Positions 1 to 8,552 of a DNA stretch of 64,000 nt are shown piece after piece (position 1 is the stretch's first letter; each line of letters opens with the position of its first letter). The notes under the pieces were generated by a model, which saw only the letters and a list, made by a program, of their open reading frames with translations, was not told where the DNA came from and made no database searches. The position numbers were made by a program, and so were the translations under genes. The DNA comes from an uncultured Parabacteroides sp. (lineage in GTDB: Bacteria > Bacteroidota > Bacteroidia > Bacteroidales > Tannerellaceae). The stretch covers positions 62,001-126,000 of the forward strand of contig CALUZS010000005.1 in NCBI GenBank assembly GCA_944325355.1, written 5' to 3'.

Positions 1-881
1 AAGAAATCAAGCCGAACCTTATACTTACCGTTCCCTTGATTTTGGAGAAAATCTACAAAAAGATGATTCTCCCCCAGCTTTCCAAGACAACCATGAAGGT
101 CGCATTAAACATCCCGTTGCTCGACAGCCGGATTTACGCACAGATATGCAAGCATCTGGTAGACGCTTTGGGCGGACGTTTCCGCGAAGTCATTGTCGGT
201 GGTGCGGCAATGAACCAAGAGGTTACAGACTTTTTATACAAAATCAAGTTCCCGTTCACCATCGGTTATGGAATGACGGAATGCGGCCCGCTAATCAGTT
301 ACGACAACCATAAGGATTTCGTGCCCGGCTCTTGCGGACAAATACTGAAAGGCATCATGAACGTCCGGATTGATTCCGACGACCCATACAATAAAGTCGG
401 GGAAATACAGGTTCGTGGCGAGAACGTCATGAAAGGATATTATAAAAACGAAGAAGCTACCCGCAAGGTATTCACTGAAGACGGCTGGCTGAAAACCGGG
501 GATTTGGGGACAATCGACCACGACAACCGCATATATATCCGTGGACGCAGCAAAACAATGATTCTAAGCACAAGCGGGCAGAACATTTATCCGGAGGAAA
601 TTGAATCCAAACTGAACAACCTCCCCTTTGTCATGGAAAGTCTCGTCATTGAAAGCAACTCCAAATTGATAGCGTTGGTTTATCCCGATTACGACACGGT
701 CGACAGCACCGGGGTGTCGCACGAAGACCTGCCAATCATCATGGAACAAAACCGGGTGGAACTGAACAAACTGCTGGCTTCATACGAAACAATTTCTGAA
801 ATCCAGCTGTATCCTACCGAATTTGAGAAAACCCCGAAAAAGAGCATCAAAAGATATTTATACAGCAATTACACCAAATAA
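1..881 (+). CDS. Long-chain acyl-CoA synthetase, C-terminal part (5' end outside window)
   Basis: The reading frame is open to the left edge, so the N-terminal part with the P-loop lies outside. What remains is the second half of an ANL-superfamily adenylating enzyme, which activates fatty acids to acyl-AMP and then acyl-CoA. Visible family motifs are GYGMTECGPLIS (the A5-type adenylate motif), GEIQVRGENVMKGYYKNEE, DGWLKTGDLG (the Asp that binds the ribose) and the hinge region RGRSKTMILSTSGQNIYPEEIE. The C-terminal domain ends with a KTPKKSIKRYLY stretch carrying a candidate catalytic Lys. The family is clear; chain-length preference cannot be read from the sequence. Confidence 0.9.
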   Translation, partial: EIKPNLILTVPLILEKIYKKMILPQLSKTTMKVALNIPLLDSRIYAQICKHLVDALGGRFREVIVGGAAMNQEVTDFLYKIKFPFTIGYGMTECGPLISYDNHKDFVPGSCGQILKGIMNVRIDSDDPYNKVGEIQVRGENVMKGYYKNEEATRKVFTEDGWLKTGDLGTIDHDNRIYIRGRSKTMILSTSGQNIYPEEIESKLNNLPFVMESLVIESNSKLIALVYPDYDTVDSTGVSHEDLPIIMEQNRVELNKLLASYETISEIQLYPTEFEKTPKKSIKRYLYSNYTK

Positions 882-913
882 TCATTTAATCCGCACAGTC
901 ACCAAAGAATAAT

Positions 914-945
914 AGGAAGTCAGACATGGCGTCTGGCTTTTCTAT
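914..945 (+). terminator. Possible terminator after acyl-CoA synthetase
   Basis: An imperfect inverted repeat (TCAGAC, short loop, GTCTGG) is followed by CTTTTCTATT, between the synthetase stop and malQ. The stem is only about 5-6 bp, so it is a weak candidate. Confidence 0.4.
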
Positions 946-974
946 TAACCGGACTAAAGAAAAACGACATCAGC

Positions 975-3656
975 ATGAAAATAATATTACACATCAAATA
1001 CTATACACAATGGGGGGAATCCATTTGTGTCTTTGGTTCTATTCCGGAACTCGGCAATTGGGAATTAGCAACTTCCAAAGAAATGAGATGCACCGGAGAC
1101 GGTAATTGGGAATTAGAAATTGAATGCAACACAAAATCCACCATTGACTACAAATATGCGCTAAAATGCGGAAACGCTTTTACGCCAGAACCGTGGAACA
1201 AGAGACATACTCTTGCCATCAGTAAAGAAAACAGCGTTTATAATGTATACGACTCCTGGTACCTCATCCCAGACAACAAAGCATTTTTCACGTCAGCCTT
1301 CTCAGAAAGCTGGTACTTACATACGAAAAATAAGGTTTCCTCTGCAAATTTCCAGCACAAACTCACTATCAAAGTTTTTGCTCCGCAGCTTTTGAACGGT
1401 GAAAAACTTATCGTTTGCGGAAACCAGCCAGCGCTGGGCAACTGGAATCCGAAAGCCGCTCCGGCGATGCATTGCCTATCTTTTCCGGAATGGGCTATTA
1501 CATTGGACGGTGAACAACTCCAATATCCCCTTGAATACAAACTGGTGGTGTCCGATCCATCCCAAAAAGAGCCATACCTATGGGAAGAGGGCAATAACCG
1601 TACGTTCGCAGGTAAACCGGAACTCAAAGAAGGCACAACACAAATTTCGGGATTGTCCCTACGCATGAAACAGCCGGAATGGAAATGCGCCGGGACGGTC
1701 ATTCCTTTGTTCTCCCTCCGCTCCGAGAAAAGTTTTGGGATAGGAGACTTTGACGACTTACGCCTATTCGTTGATTGGGCGGCAAAAACCGGGCAACGGC
1801 TTATACAACTCCTGCCGATTAACGATACCCATGCCACTGGGACATGGAGCGACTCCTATCCCTACCGGGCAATCTCCGTATATGCGATTCATCCGATATA
1901 CATCAGTTTGCGTGCACTTCCCCGGCTGAAATCAGCGGAAGCGAACGAAAAATTTGAACAAACCCGGAAAAAATTGAACAACCTTGATGCCGTCGACTAT
2001 GAACAGGTAATCGCCAACAAACTGCAATACTGCCGACTGTTGTTCAATGAGAATTTGAAAACAATCCGTAAAGACACCGGATTTACAATATTCTGTGAAC
2101 TAAATAAAGGATGGCTATATCCGTATGCCACATTCTGCTACCTGCGGGACCACTACCAAACAGCCGACTTCTCCCTCTGGGGAAAAAATGCAATATTCAA
2201 TTCATCTATCATAAAAAGAGTAACGAGAAAAGAGTCATCTTCCTACACGGATTTCCTGTTTTATTGCTACCTGCAATATTTGTTAGACCAACAATTCAGA
2301 CAAGTTTCCGATTACGCCCGCCAGAAAGGGATTATTTTAAAAGGAGATCTGCCTATCGGCATCAGCAGGACCAGCGTGGAAGCATGGACCGAGCCATACT
2401 ATTTCAACATGAACGGGCAAGCCGGGGCACCGCCTGACGATTTCTCGCAAATCGGACAAAACTGGGGCTTCCCGACTTACAAATGGGATATCATGGAAAA
2501 GGATAATTTTTCCTGGTGGAAAAAACGGTTGAGAAAACTTAGCAGCTATTTCGACTGCCTGCGTATCGACCATATCCTCGGGTTCTTCCGTATTTGGGAG
2601 ATACCAATTGAATATGTTGAAGGGCTATGCGGGCATTTCAATCCGGCGCTGCCCTTGTCGCGTGAAGAAATACGTAATGCCGGGATACATACCGACATCA
2701 TGCTATATACACAGCCCCGCATCAAATCCTGCCATATCAGCTCTATTTTCGGGGAATATGCCAATATGGCTGTCAGCACCTATTTAGCGCAGATATCAGC
2801 CGATTACTATATCTTGAAACCGTTCTGCAACACTCAGCGGAAAATTGAAGCGATTTTCGCAGGGAAATCAGACCCGGCTTCTGAAAAAATCCGATGTGGG
2901 TTATACCAAATTGCAAACGAAGTCCTGTTCCTTCCGGACCCGTACCGGAAAGACACCTTCCACCCGCGTATTTCAGCGGCACAGTCGTTCGCTTACCAGG
3001 ATCTTCCCGAACACGAAAAGCAGGCATTCGACTCGTTATATTGGGACTTTTTCTATCATCGCCATAACGATTTCTGGAAACAGCAAGCCTACAAACGGCT
3101 TGTTCCCCTTATCGACTCTACAAATATGCTTATTTGCGGGGAAGACTTAGGAATGATTCCGGAATCTGTTCCAGAAGTTATGAAAAACCTGCAAATATTC
3201 AGTCTGGAAGTTGAGCGGATGCCGAAAAAAGCTTGGGAAGCGTTTTCCGACCTCAATCAATTGCCCTATCATTCCGTCTGTACCACTTCTACTCATGACA
3301 TGTCGCCTATCAGAAGCTGGTGGGAAGAAGACAAAAAACGGACGGAATATTATTACCATACCGTACTGAAACAGGAAGGAGACGTTCCGGAAGAATGCAC
3401 ACCGGAAATTGCGGAACAAATTATAAAAAACCATCTGGCTTCATCATCGATGCTTGCCATCTTCCCATTGCAGGATTGGCTGGCAATGGATATTTCGTTA
3501 AGAGGGAAAGAACCGGAGGACGAACGTATCAATATACCAGCCAAACCGAACCATTATTGGCGCTACCGGATGAACATCACACTGGAAAAGCTTCTTGACG
3601 CCCAAGAGTTCAATAAACGCATACGGGAAATGTTGAAAGGCTCCAAACGGGTTTAA
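975..3656 (+). CDS. malQ: 4-alpha-glucanotransferase (CBM20-GH77)
   Basis: This 893-residue protein is a disproportionating enzyme that transfers maltosyl and longer alpha-1,4-glucan units during starch, maltodextrin and glycogen use. Two CBM20-like starch-binding domains lie at about residues 1-100 and 125-230; each has the typical FGSIPELGNWE or CGNQPALGNWN turn. The GH77 catalytic domain starts near residue 245 with PLFSLRSEKSFGIGDFDDL. The nucleophile Asp is in CLRIDHILGFFRIWEIP, the acid/base Glu in CGEDLGMIPESVP and the third carboxylate in STHDMSPIRSWW. The length fits two-CBM MalQ enzymes of Bacteroidetes. No SD site is seen before the ATG. There is no signal peptide, so it should act in the cytoplasm. 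Confidence 0.95.
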   Translation: MKIILHIKYYTQWGESICVFGSIPELGNWELATSKEMRCTGDGNWELEIECNTKSTIDYKYALKCGNAFTPEPWNKRHTLAISKENSVYNVYDSWYLIPDNKAFFTSAFSESWYLHTKNKVSSANFQHKLTIKVFAPQLLNGEKLIVCGNQPALGNWNPKAAPAMHCLSFPEWAITLDGEQLQYPLEYKLVVSDPSQKEPYLWEEGNNRTFAGKPELKEGTTQISGLSLRMKQPEWKCAGTVIPLFSLRSEKSFGIGDFDDLRLFVDWAAKTGQRLIQLLPINDTHATGTWSDSYPYRAISVYAIHPIYISLRALPRLKSAEANEKFEQTRKKLNNLDAVDYEQVIANKLQYCRLLFNENLKTIRKDTGFTIFCELNKGWLYPYATFCYLRDHYQTADFSLWGKNAIFNSSIIKRVTRKESSSYTDFLFYCYLQYLLDQQFRQVSDYARQKGIILKGDLPIGISRTSVEAWTEPYYFNMNGQAGAPPDDFSQIGQNWGFPTYKWDIMEKDNFSWWKKRLRKLSSYFDCLRIDHILGFFRIWEIPIEYVEGLCGHFNPALPLSREEIRNAGIHTDIMLYTQPRIKSCHISSIFGEYANMAVSTYLAQISADYYILKPFCNTQRKIEAIFAGKSDPASEKIRCGLYQIANEVLFLPDPYRKDTFHPRISAAQSFAYQDLPEHEKQAFDSLYWDFFYHRHNDFWKQQAYKRLVPLIDSTNMLICGEDLGMIPESVPEVMKNLQIFSLEVERMPKKAWEAFSDLNQLPYHSVCTTSTHDMSPIRSWWEEDKKRTEYYYHTVLKQEGDVPEECTPEIAEQIIKNHLASSSMLAIFPLQDWLAMDISLRGKEPEDERINIPAKPNHYWRYRMNITLEKLLDAQEFNKRIREMLKGSKRV

Positions 3657-3780
3657 ACGCTATAAGATTTCGGAAATTCATAAAGGAGTACAGAACTCCG
3701 ATATACACAGGATTATCAGAAGCGTCTTTACTTCTTCAGAAAGGCATTTATACCGGCAAAGGAAATATTTGCAAGATAAG

Positions 3781-3811
3781 GTTTTTCTCAAATTTTATCC
3801 ATACCTTTATT
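3781..3811 (+). promoter_or_regulatory. Promoter-like block, copy A (protease 1)
   Basis: The block reads TTTTTCTCAAATTTTAT followed by CCATACCTTTAT. TACCTTTA resembles the Bacteroides -7 element TAnnTTTG, with a T-rich -33 region about 20 bases upstream. Almost the same block occurs at three other places in this locus, each time just before a precursor or protease gene. Confidence 0.55.
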
Positions 3812-3853
3812 GCCCCTGTTCCATCGGATCTGGAGATCCGATGGAACAGGGGC
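3812..3853 (+). repeat. Perfect 20-bp hairpin in protease 1 leader
   Basis: Positions 3812-3831 are the exact reverse complement of 3834-3853, with GG between them. The core reads GGATCTGGAGATCC. It lies just after the promoter-like block and 23 bases before the protease start codon. No T-tract follows, so it is not a standard terminator. A related hairpin at 13051-13091 keeps pairing through compensatory changes. Confidence 0.85.
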
Positions 3854-3876
3854 AGACTATTATCAATATCATTTTT

Positions 3877-5136
3877 ATGAACCAGAAAAAACATTTCCTT
3901 AAAGAACTCATATATGCGTCCCTGCTTTCCCTGTTGGTTTTCTCTTGCGGTTGCGATGCCGGTCATGGAAAGGGAAGCAGGGAGCGTATCCATTTTGCTT
4001 TCCATGAAGAAGCCCCCAATATCATAATGCCGGTGGTATTCCAGGACAGCATCAAAGCGAACCTTATCTTCGACACGGGATGGGGAAATAGTAATTTGGA
4101 TTCCTCTTTCGTTTCAAATCATCCCTCCTTGGTTTCCGGAAAAGAACTGTTGGGATTGGGGATAAGCTGTTCTGCATGGAATCCGTCAAGCAGGTTTCCG
4201 GCAAAGGTATATAAAGCCTTGGAATTTAAACTGGGGGAACACACCGCAAAATATGAGAACTACTTTGTGTCTGATTACCGTACCATGATGGGGGTAAAAG
4301 GCGTGGACGGCATTGCCGGTATCCCGCCGGCTGACAGCTCCAAAGTGTGGCATTTGAATTTTGAACACAATTTCATTGCCATACACCGGGCGGACTCTTT
4401 CGAAATGCCCGACGGATGCATGACATTTCCTCTGAAGACATATATAAGTCCCCATGGAATGGGCATAACCGCCAACCTCCCCCTTGAAATAAAAATGCCC
4501 GACGGGGACACCTTGACACTGCACCGGGACTTTGCTATAGACTCCGGCGCATGGAGCGAGCTGACCCTCACCTGCGAAGCACCGGAAACGGCAAGGATTA
4601 ACAGAAATAAGGACGATGCAGTCTGGCTGCCGACTCCTGACAACAAATACACGAGAAACTATGTCGCATCCGCTTCCCTCCTTGGTACCGAGCTCGATTC
4701 TTTCCGCATACAAACTTACGATTTCAAGACCGGTGTGACATACCCTTATGTCTTAGGAAGCAATTTCTTGAAGCGGTTCAACGTCTACCTGGATTTGCAA
4801 CGGAAGGTCATCGGGCTGGAACCCCTCCGGGACTTTACAAGGCTCATCGACAAGCACGCAAGGTGTTTACATTTCAATTTCGATGACAAGGCTATAGGAC
4901 AGGGACGCTGGGTAATCAAAAACATTGCAGACACCAAAGAAAACTATTTCTACACGGCAGGACTGCAAAAAGGGGATGAGTTAGTTTCCATGAACGGTAT
5001 TCCTATGAAAGAACTAAACATGGAACTGAAAGAAAAAATCTTCCGATCCGAATACATTGTTTGCAAGCTCATCAGGGATGGCAAAACAATGGAAATTACC
5101 GTACCGGTAAACAAAAACGAACCTTTGGGATTCTGA
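3877..5136 (+). CDS. Lipoprotein retropepsin-like aspartyl protease with PDZ domain, paralog 1
   Basis: This is a 419-residue protein. A lipoprotein signal covers residues 1-23, with the lipobox ending VFSC and Cys24 as the lipid site. The retropepsin-like domain has IFDTG (Asp66) and a second active-site-like IDSG (Asp222). The region ends near VLGSNFLKRFNVYLDL (about 292-307). A PDZ-like domain with AGLQKGDELVSMNG covers about 345-410. The start was chosen because upstream in-frame ATGs lie before or inside the promoter and hairpin. It is paralogous to the proteins at 8553, 11723 and 13117. It differs from them in DTGW instead of DTGC. Likely site: periplasm-facing membrane. The substrate is unknown; the link to the nearby peptide precursors is an inference from context. 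Confidence 0.85.
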   Translation: MNQKKHFLKELIYASLLSLLVFSCGCDAGHGKGSRERIHFAFHEEAPNIIMPVVFQDSIKANLIFDTGWGNSNLDSSFVSNHPSLVSGKELLGLGISCSAWNPSSRFPAKVYKALEFKLGEHTAKYENYFVSDYRTMMGVKGVDGIAGIPPADSSKVWHLNFEHNFIAIHRADSFEMPDGCMTFPLKTYISPHGMGITANLPLEIKMPDGDTLTLHRDFAIDSGAWSELTLTCEAPETARINRNKDDAVWLPTPDNKYTRNYVASASLLGTELDSFRIQTYDFKTGVTYPYVLGSNFLKRFNVYLDLQRKVIGLEPLRDFTRLIDKHARCLHFNFDDKAIGQGRWVIKNIADTKENYFYTAGLQKGDELVSMNGIPMKELNMELKEKIFRSEYIVCKLIRDGKTMEITVPVNKNEPLGF

Positions 5137-5218
5137 CGATAGTATTTCTAAGAAACAATTAATTCCTTTTGTATAAATTATTTATCAACGCTATTCAATG
5201 ATTAAAACTCATATCTCA

Positions 5219-6448
5219 TTAAAAAACATGACACAAATTGGGCTTATTTATTGCTAATTCATAATCAGACGGCGAAGGACATAAATATTTAAACGCACAG
5301 TTCGAACATGGAACATCGTTCCTAACTTTTTTCCATGCTTTACCTTCTTTCCATTCTTTCTCTACTAAATAAGGCAGAGCATCGCTTTTAATATTTCCCA
5401 ATGGAGAAAAGTTCAAATTGCTATATACATTCCCGTCTGAAGACACTATTAATCTACCCACATAATTTACATTAACTGCCATTCTTCTAAATATATCTTT
5501 CTTTGTAAGATTTTCTGACATTAAATCATCAATAGTAATATACACATATTTTTCAAAAAATGAAATATTACTTCCGTTATAGAAAGGTACCATTATATAA
5601 TCAACAATTGAGAATTTCTTAATAACGCTTTCTAATTCCATAATATCATTTTCTGATGTAAGAATAAATTTATAAACAACTCTATTGGAAACGTTTCTTA
5701 ACATAGAAACTATATTGAAAAATATATCTTCAATTATCGGGAAATTAACTAATACATGTATAACAAAATTATCTAACAATATCTTCTGCAAAATCTTTGA
5801 TCCTATATTTATATTAAAATGGTTTATGTAAAAATTCACTTTTAATCCATTTACAGCAAAATAAGATAGTAATTCATCTAAATCCGGATATTTAAAAATA
5901 TTTCCTCCACAAACATTGATTCTAAGCGAAGGAACGACTTTTATTACTCTTTCTATAAGATTTTTAATATATAAAACATTCAAATATCCAGAATTTTTAC
6001 GACAAAACACAAACTGTTTATAATAACTTTCACAACCACAACAATTTCTATCGCAATCTCCTATTAAATAAAAAGTCAGCTCATTCAAAAGCGATAATAA
6101 GTTTCCATTATCCATATTCCCATTCAAAGCTTCATGACATTTCATAACTGGAGGAATTGTAATAGGTTTCACTTCTGCATCATAAAAGATATCACCCATA
6201 TAATTCTTTTGCAACTCTAATATTAAATCTTTTACTGTTGTATCATTTAACATATTATCAGATAAAACGACTGTATACAAATTATTTATATTCAAAAACT
6301 CGTTAAATATTTTATTGATAATATCCGACTTTTCTATCCTAACAATAGTTTTCAATTCAGAATTATACAAAACAAATTCAGAACTACCTTTAAAAATAAA
6401 AACGTTAGGATCAAGGCTCAAACTACAATTCTGAGATATTTGGTTCAT
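5219..6448 (-). CDS. Pseudo-radical-SAM-like protein of a GG-Bacteroidales peptide system
   Basis: The 409-residue protein resembles the family I remember as the pseudo-rSAM partner of Bacteroidales GG-peptide systems (TIGR04150, from memory). The C-terminal stretch PCSNCAFKYLCPSPSDYE followed by KPNLCHVF is the main reason. A cysteine cluster CDRNCCGC at residues 132-139 keeps CxxxCxxC spacing, which is unexpected for a pseudo-enzyme. A CGGNIFKYPDLDELL segment sits where rSAM proteins have the GGEP region. It lies 6 bp after the maturase gene on the same strand, so the two are probably one operon. Very AT-rich. Possible roles are peptide binding or a partner for the maturase. Confidence 0.75.
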   Translation of the reverse strand: MNQISQNCSLSLDPNVFIFKGSSEFVLYNSELKTIVRIEKSDIINKIFNEFLNINNLYTVVLSDNMLNDTTVKDLILELQKNYMGDIFYDAEVKPITIPPVMKCHEALNGNMDNGNLLSLLNELTFYLIGDCDRNCCGCESYYKQFVFCRKNSGYLNVLYIKNLIERVIKVVPSLRINVCGGNIFKYPDLDELLSYFAVNGLKVNFYINHFNINIGSKILQKILLDNFVIHVLVNFPIIEDIFFNIVSMLRNVSNRVVYKFILTSENDIMELESVIKKFSIVDYIMVPFYNGSNISFFEKYVYITIDDLMSENLTKKDIFRRMAVNVNYVGRLIVSSDGNVYSNLNFSPLGNIKSDALPYLVEKEWKEGKAWKKVRNDVPCSNCAFKYLCPSPSDYELAINKPNLCHVF

Positions 6449-6454
6449 TTTCTT

Positions 6455-7993
6455 CTAACTCAATACACAATTATTAAGAATTTTCTCATACTCGATATTT
6501 CCATCTTCTAATAAATCTATATAATATCTTATATAGTCTATCATTTGCCTTTCAGACTTATGCAACCAACAAATTGGTTTATCAGAATCCAAACTATCCA
6601 ATTGAAATATACATTGACTACAGCCATTTAGCATATAACAACTTTTACAATTAGCAAACATTTTCTCATATAAACTATTATACTTCTTGGCAATATAATC
6701 CAAATCTAAAGAGAAACTTCCGTTTCCATTTATCCTCCCTAAAGAATATTTATGATTTATTTTTTCACAAACTAAAATATTTCTATCAGAGGAAATATAA
6801 ATCTTTCTAGAAAATGGAAAACAAGTTCCCGTTGATGAATTAATCTCTACATTAGATGAATATAGCAATGATTCATAATCAAAGTATTGATCTCTACTGT
6901 ACCTTAATAAAAATTTGCACAAATTTAATATCCTAGAATCACTAGTGAATCTTTTTTGCATTAAATTACTTGACTTACTTCTATCAGAATAGTCATATGA
7001 CCTATACATTTTATTAAATATAGAAAGCATTTCGTAACGCACTCCAGAATTATTTAATGAATGAATCGCTGGAATTTTATTAAATTCATTATAAATAAAC
7101 TCATGTATACTATTTACACTATTCCTATTATGCAATACTGAATTAAAGGAAATATTTGTTTTCCAAAAATTAGGGTATTTACCCATTATGTATTTTAAAG
7201 TATCATATACGCTTTTAAAAGAATTTTTACCATCTCTGAATATTCTATAAGAATGACCTATTTCATCTCCATCCAAACTTATTGTAATATTAAAATTGTT
7301 TTCAACAAAAAAATCAATATATTCTTTTAGCAAAATAGCATTCGTTGTCATAGAAAAATTAAAAGACCTCTTTAAATTCAAGCTCTTACAGTATTCTACA
7401 AACTCTTTTATTAATGAATATTTAAGCAATGGCTCACCTCCATAAAAGCCTATTGAAACTGCATGAAAAGGAGATTTGTTATAATTAGAATTCCATAATG
7501 GGGACAAATAATCAATTGTAGCTTTTAAATCATTAAAGGTTAATGATTTTTCTTTTGTAGGAATTTGAGAAGAATATAAAGATCCATTAATGCAATATAC
7601 ACACGATAGGTTACAGTTTCTCGTTATTTCAAAAACCAAATTATTTATATTGCTTAAACTTTTCAGAATAGATTCAGATGTATATTTTTCAAAATGCGGC
7701 TTTGAAATTGTCTGAAAATAACCATTCAATTTCATAATTTTATATTTTTCCACATAATAATCAAGCATATTATTATCGAACCATACTTTTTGATTAACAG
7801 AGCCCTTTATCTGTTTAATTTTAGCCAATTCACCTTTTTCATCTAATTTATAACATAATACAATAAGTGGATTTACAGGAAAAAATTCCTTTTTAAGAAA
7901 ATCATATATATATGTATTTCCTCTTGATGATGTAATAAATATACTAGATTTCATTCTATAAATATTTCTTATCGCACGAATATAATACTTCAT
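6455..7993 (-). CDS. Radical SAM/SPASM peptide maturase, GG-Bacteroidales type
   Basis: This is a 512-residue protein when started at MKYYIRAI; an in-frame ATG at 8005 would lie inside the probable -7 element. Residues 1-115 form a precursor-recognition-like N-terminal region. The radical SAM motif CNLSCVYC has Cys127, Cys131 and Cys134. GFYGGEPLLKYS is the SAM-binding GGEP region. A C-terminal SPASM-like domain has clustered cysteines (ANCKSCYMLNGCSQCIFQ and ICWLHK) for auxiliary Fe-S clusters. It matches the maturase type I recall as TIGR04148. It is divergent from the precursor at 8203. Expected job: cytoplasmic radical modification of the precursor core; the chemistry (thioether or other crosslink) cannot be read from sequence. 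Confidence 0.85.
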   Translation of the reverse strand: MKYYIRAIRNIYRMKSSIFITSSRGNTYIYDFLKKEFFPVNPLIVLCYKLDEKGELAKIKQIKGSVNQKVWFDNNMLDYYVEKYKIMKLNGYFQTISKPHFEKYTSESILKSLSNINNLVFEITRNCNLSCVYCINGSLYSSQIPTKEKSLTFNDLKATIDYLSPLWNSNYNKSPFHAVSIGFYGGEPLLKYSLIKEFVEYCKSLNLKRSFNFSMTTNAILLKEYIDFFVENNFNITISLDGDEIGHSYRIFRDGKNSFKSVYDTLKYIMGKYPNFWKTNISFNSVLHNRNSVNSIHEFIYNEFNKIPAIHSLNNSGVRYEMLSIFNKMYRSYDYSDRSKSSNLMQKRFTSDSRILNLCKFLLRYSRDQYFDYESLLYSSNVEINSSTGTCFPFSRKIYISSDRNILVCEKINHKYSLGRINGNGSFSLDLDYIAKKYNSLYEKMFANCKSCYMLNGCSQCIFQLDSLDSDKPICWLHKSERQMIDYIRYYIDLLEDGNIEYEKILNNCVLS

Positions 7994-8004
7994 TTGGCAA
8001 AACA

Positions 8005-8012
8005 CAAAAATA
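8005..8012 (-). promoter_or_regulatory. Possible -7 element of the rSAM operon
   Basis: The minus strand reads TATTTTTG, an exact TAnnTTTG match, about 11 bases before the chosen ATG. No convincing -33 element is seen and the leader would be very short. Confidence 0.35.
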
Positions 8013-8090
8013 TTTCAATAAATGAACAAAACTCACAATAGAAGATTCACTAAGTATAATTCTGAAAAATAGTTCTTCAGATAGGACATT

Positions 8091-8118
8091 TCTCAAATTT
8101 TATTTGTATTTTTATCGC
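8091..8118 (+). promoter_or_regulatory. Promoter-like block, copy B (precursor 1)
   Basis: TCTCAAATTTTATTTGTATTTTTATCG is the same block found before proteases 1 and 4, here with TATTTTTA as the -7-like element. The hairpin of copies A and D is missing and is replaced by CGTTCGGGGCATTTGAC. Confidence 0.5.
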
Positions 8119-8404
8119 GTTCGGGGCATTTGACAATTTCTAATGCTATTCCGAATACTTTTTAAAATATTATTTAGTTGTATAATCTTAATTTTTTTGC
8201 GTATGAAACTCAAAAAAATCAAATTGAACGAAATCTCAAAGGTTCACCTTGAAGAAATGGAAATGTGCAGGTTGTTAGGCGGCGGTACGCCGGGAAATTG
8301 CACGTGCGGGTGCTTGTATGCCGACAGCGGAGGGTCATCCACTGCCAGCAATGATGCAGCCAACGATGCCTACGGGTATTCTTCTTATGGCTATGCAGGA
8401 GAAG
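8092..8404 (+). repeat. Duplicated block: promoter, leader and GG-leader coding part (copy 1)
   Basis: By eye these 313 bases are identical to 11271-11583. The block holds the promoter-like element, the 5' leader and the first two thirds of the precursor gene. The copies diverge abruptly within the precursor's C-terminal part, then become alike again before the stop codon. Confidence 0.9.
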
Positions 8405-8532
8405 GGGAAGAAGACAAAACGCAAGAATCTTCATGTGGTGATAAATACGATTTTATTCAATTTGCAAAATGCAATTATGTAGAACCACAATCAACCACAT
8501 GCTTCTCGCAAGGAAATTCTTGCTGGTTCTGA
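8203..8532 (+). CDS. GG-type ribosomal peptide precursor 1
   Basis: This is a 109-residue precursor. The leader MKLKKIKLNEISKVHLEEME is followed by CRLLGGG, so the double-glycine site is at residues 26-28. The core starts TPGNCTCGCLYADSGGSS, then a Ser/Ala/Asn/Tyr/Gly-rich stretch, an acidic EGEEDKT stretch and four more Cys, ending in QGNSCWF. This leader and CxCxC pattern match the Bacteroidales GG-type natural product precursor family (TIGR04149, from memory). The protease 2 gene starts 20 bases after the stop. Upstream ATG 8143 is in frame and would add 20 hydrophobic residues; I prefer 8203 because the family starts with MK(L/K)K. Confidence 0.85.
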   Translation: MKLKKIKLNEISKVHLEEMEMCRLLGGGTPGNCTCGCLYADSGGSSTASNDAANDAYGYSSYGYAGEGEEDKTQESSCGDKYDFIQFAKCNYVEPQSTTCFSQGNSCWF

Positions 8533-8552
8533 AATGTAGTTATTTAATGACT

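Noticed and set aside
3812..3853. Protease-leader hairpin as a terminator
   Set aside because: It lacks a T-run on either strand and sits between a promoter-like block and a start codon.
3769..3876. Upstream in-frame ATG for protease 1
   Set aside because: It lies before the promoter-like block, and the extra residues would be encoded by the promoter and hairpin and would hide the lipoprotein signal.
4186..4713. Long reading frames on the opposite strand of the protease genes
   Set aside because: They recur at the same place in all copies as mirror frames of the conserved coding sequence, with no family features.
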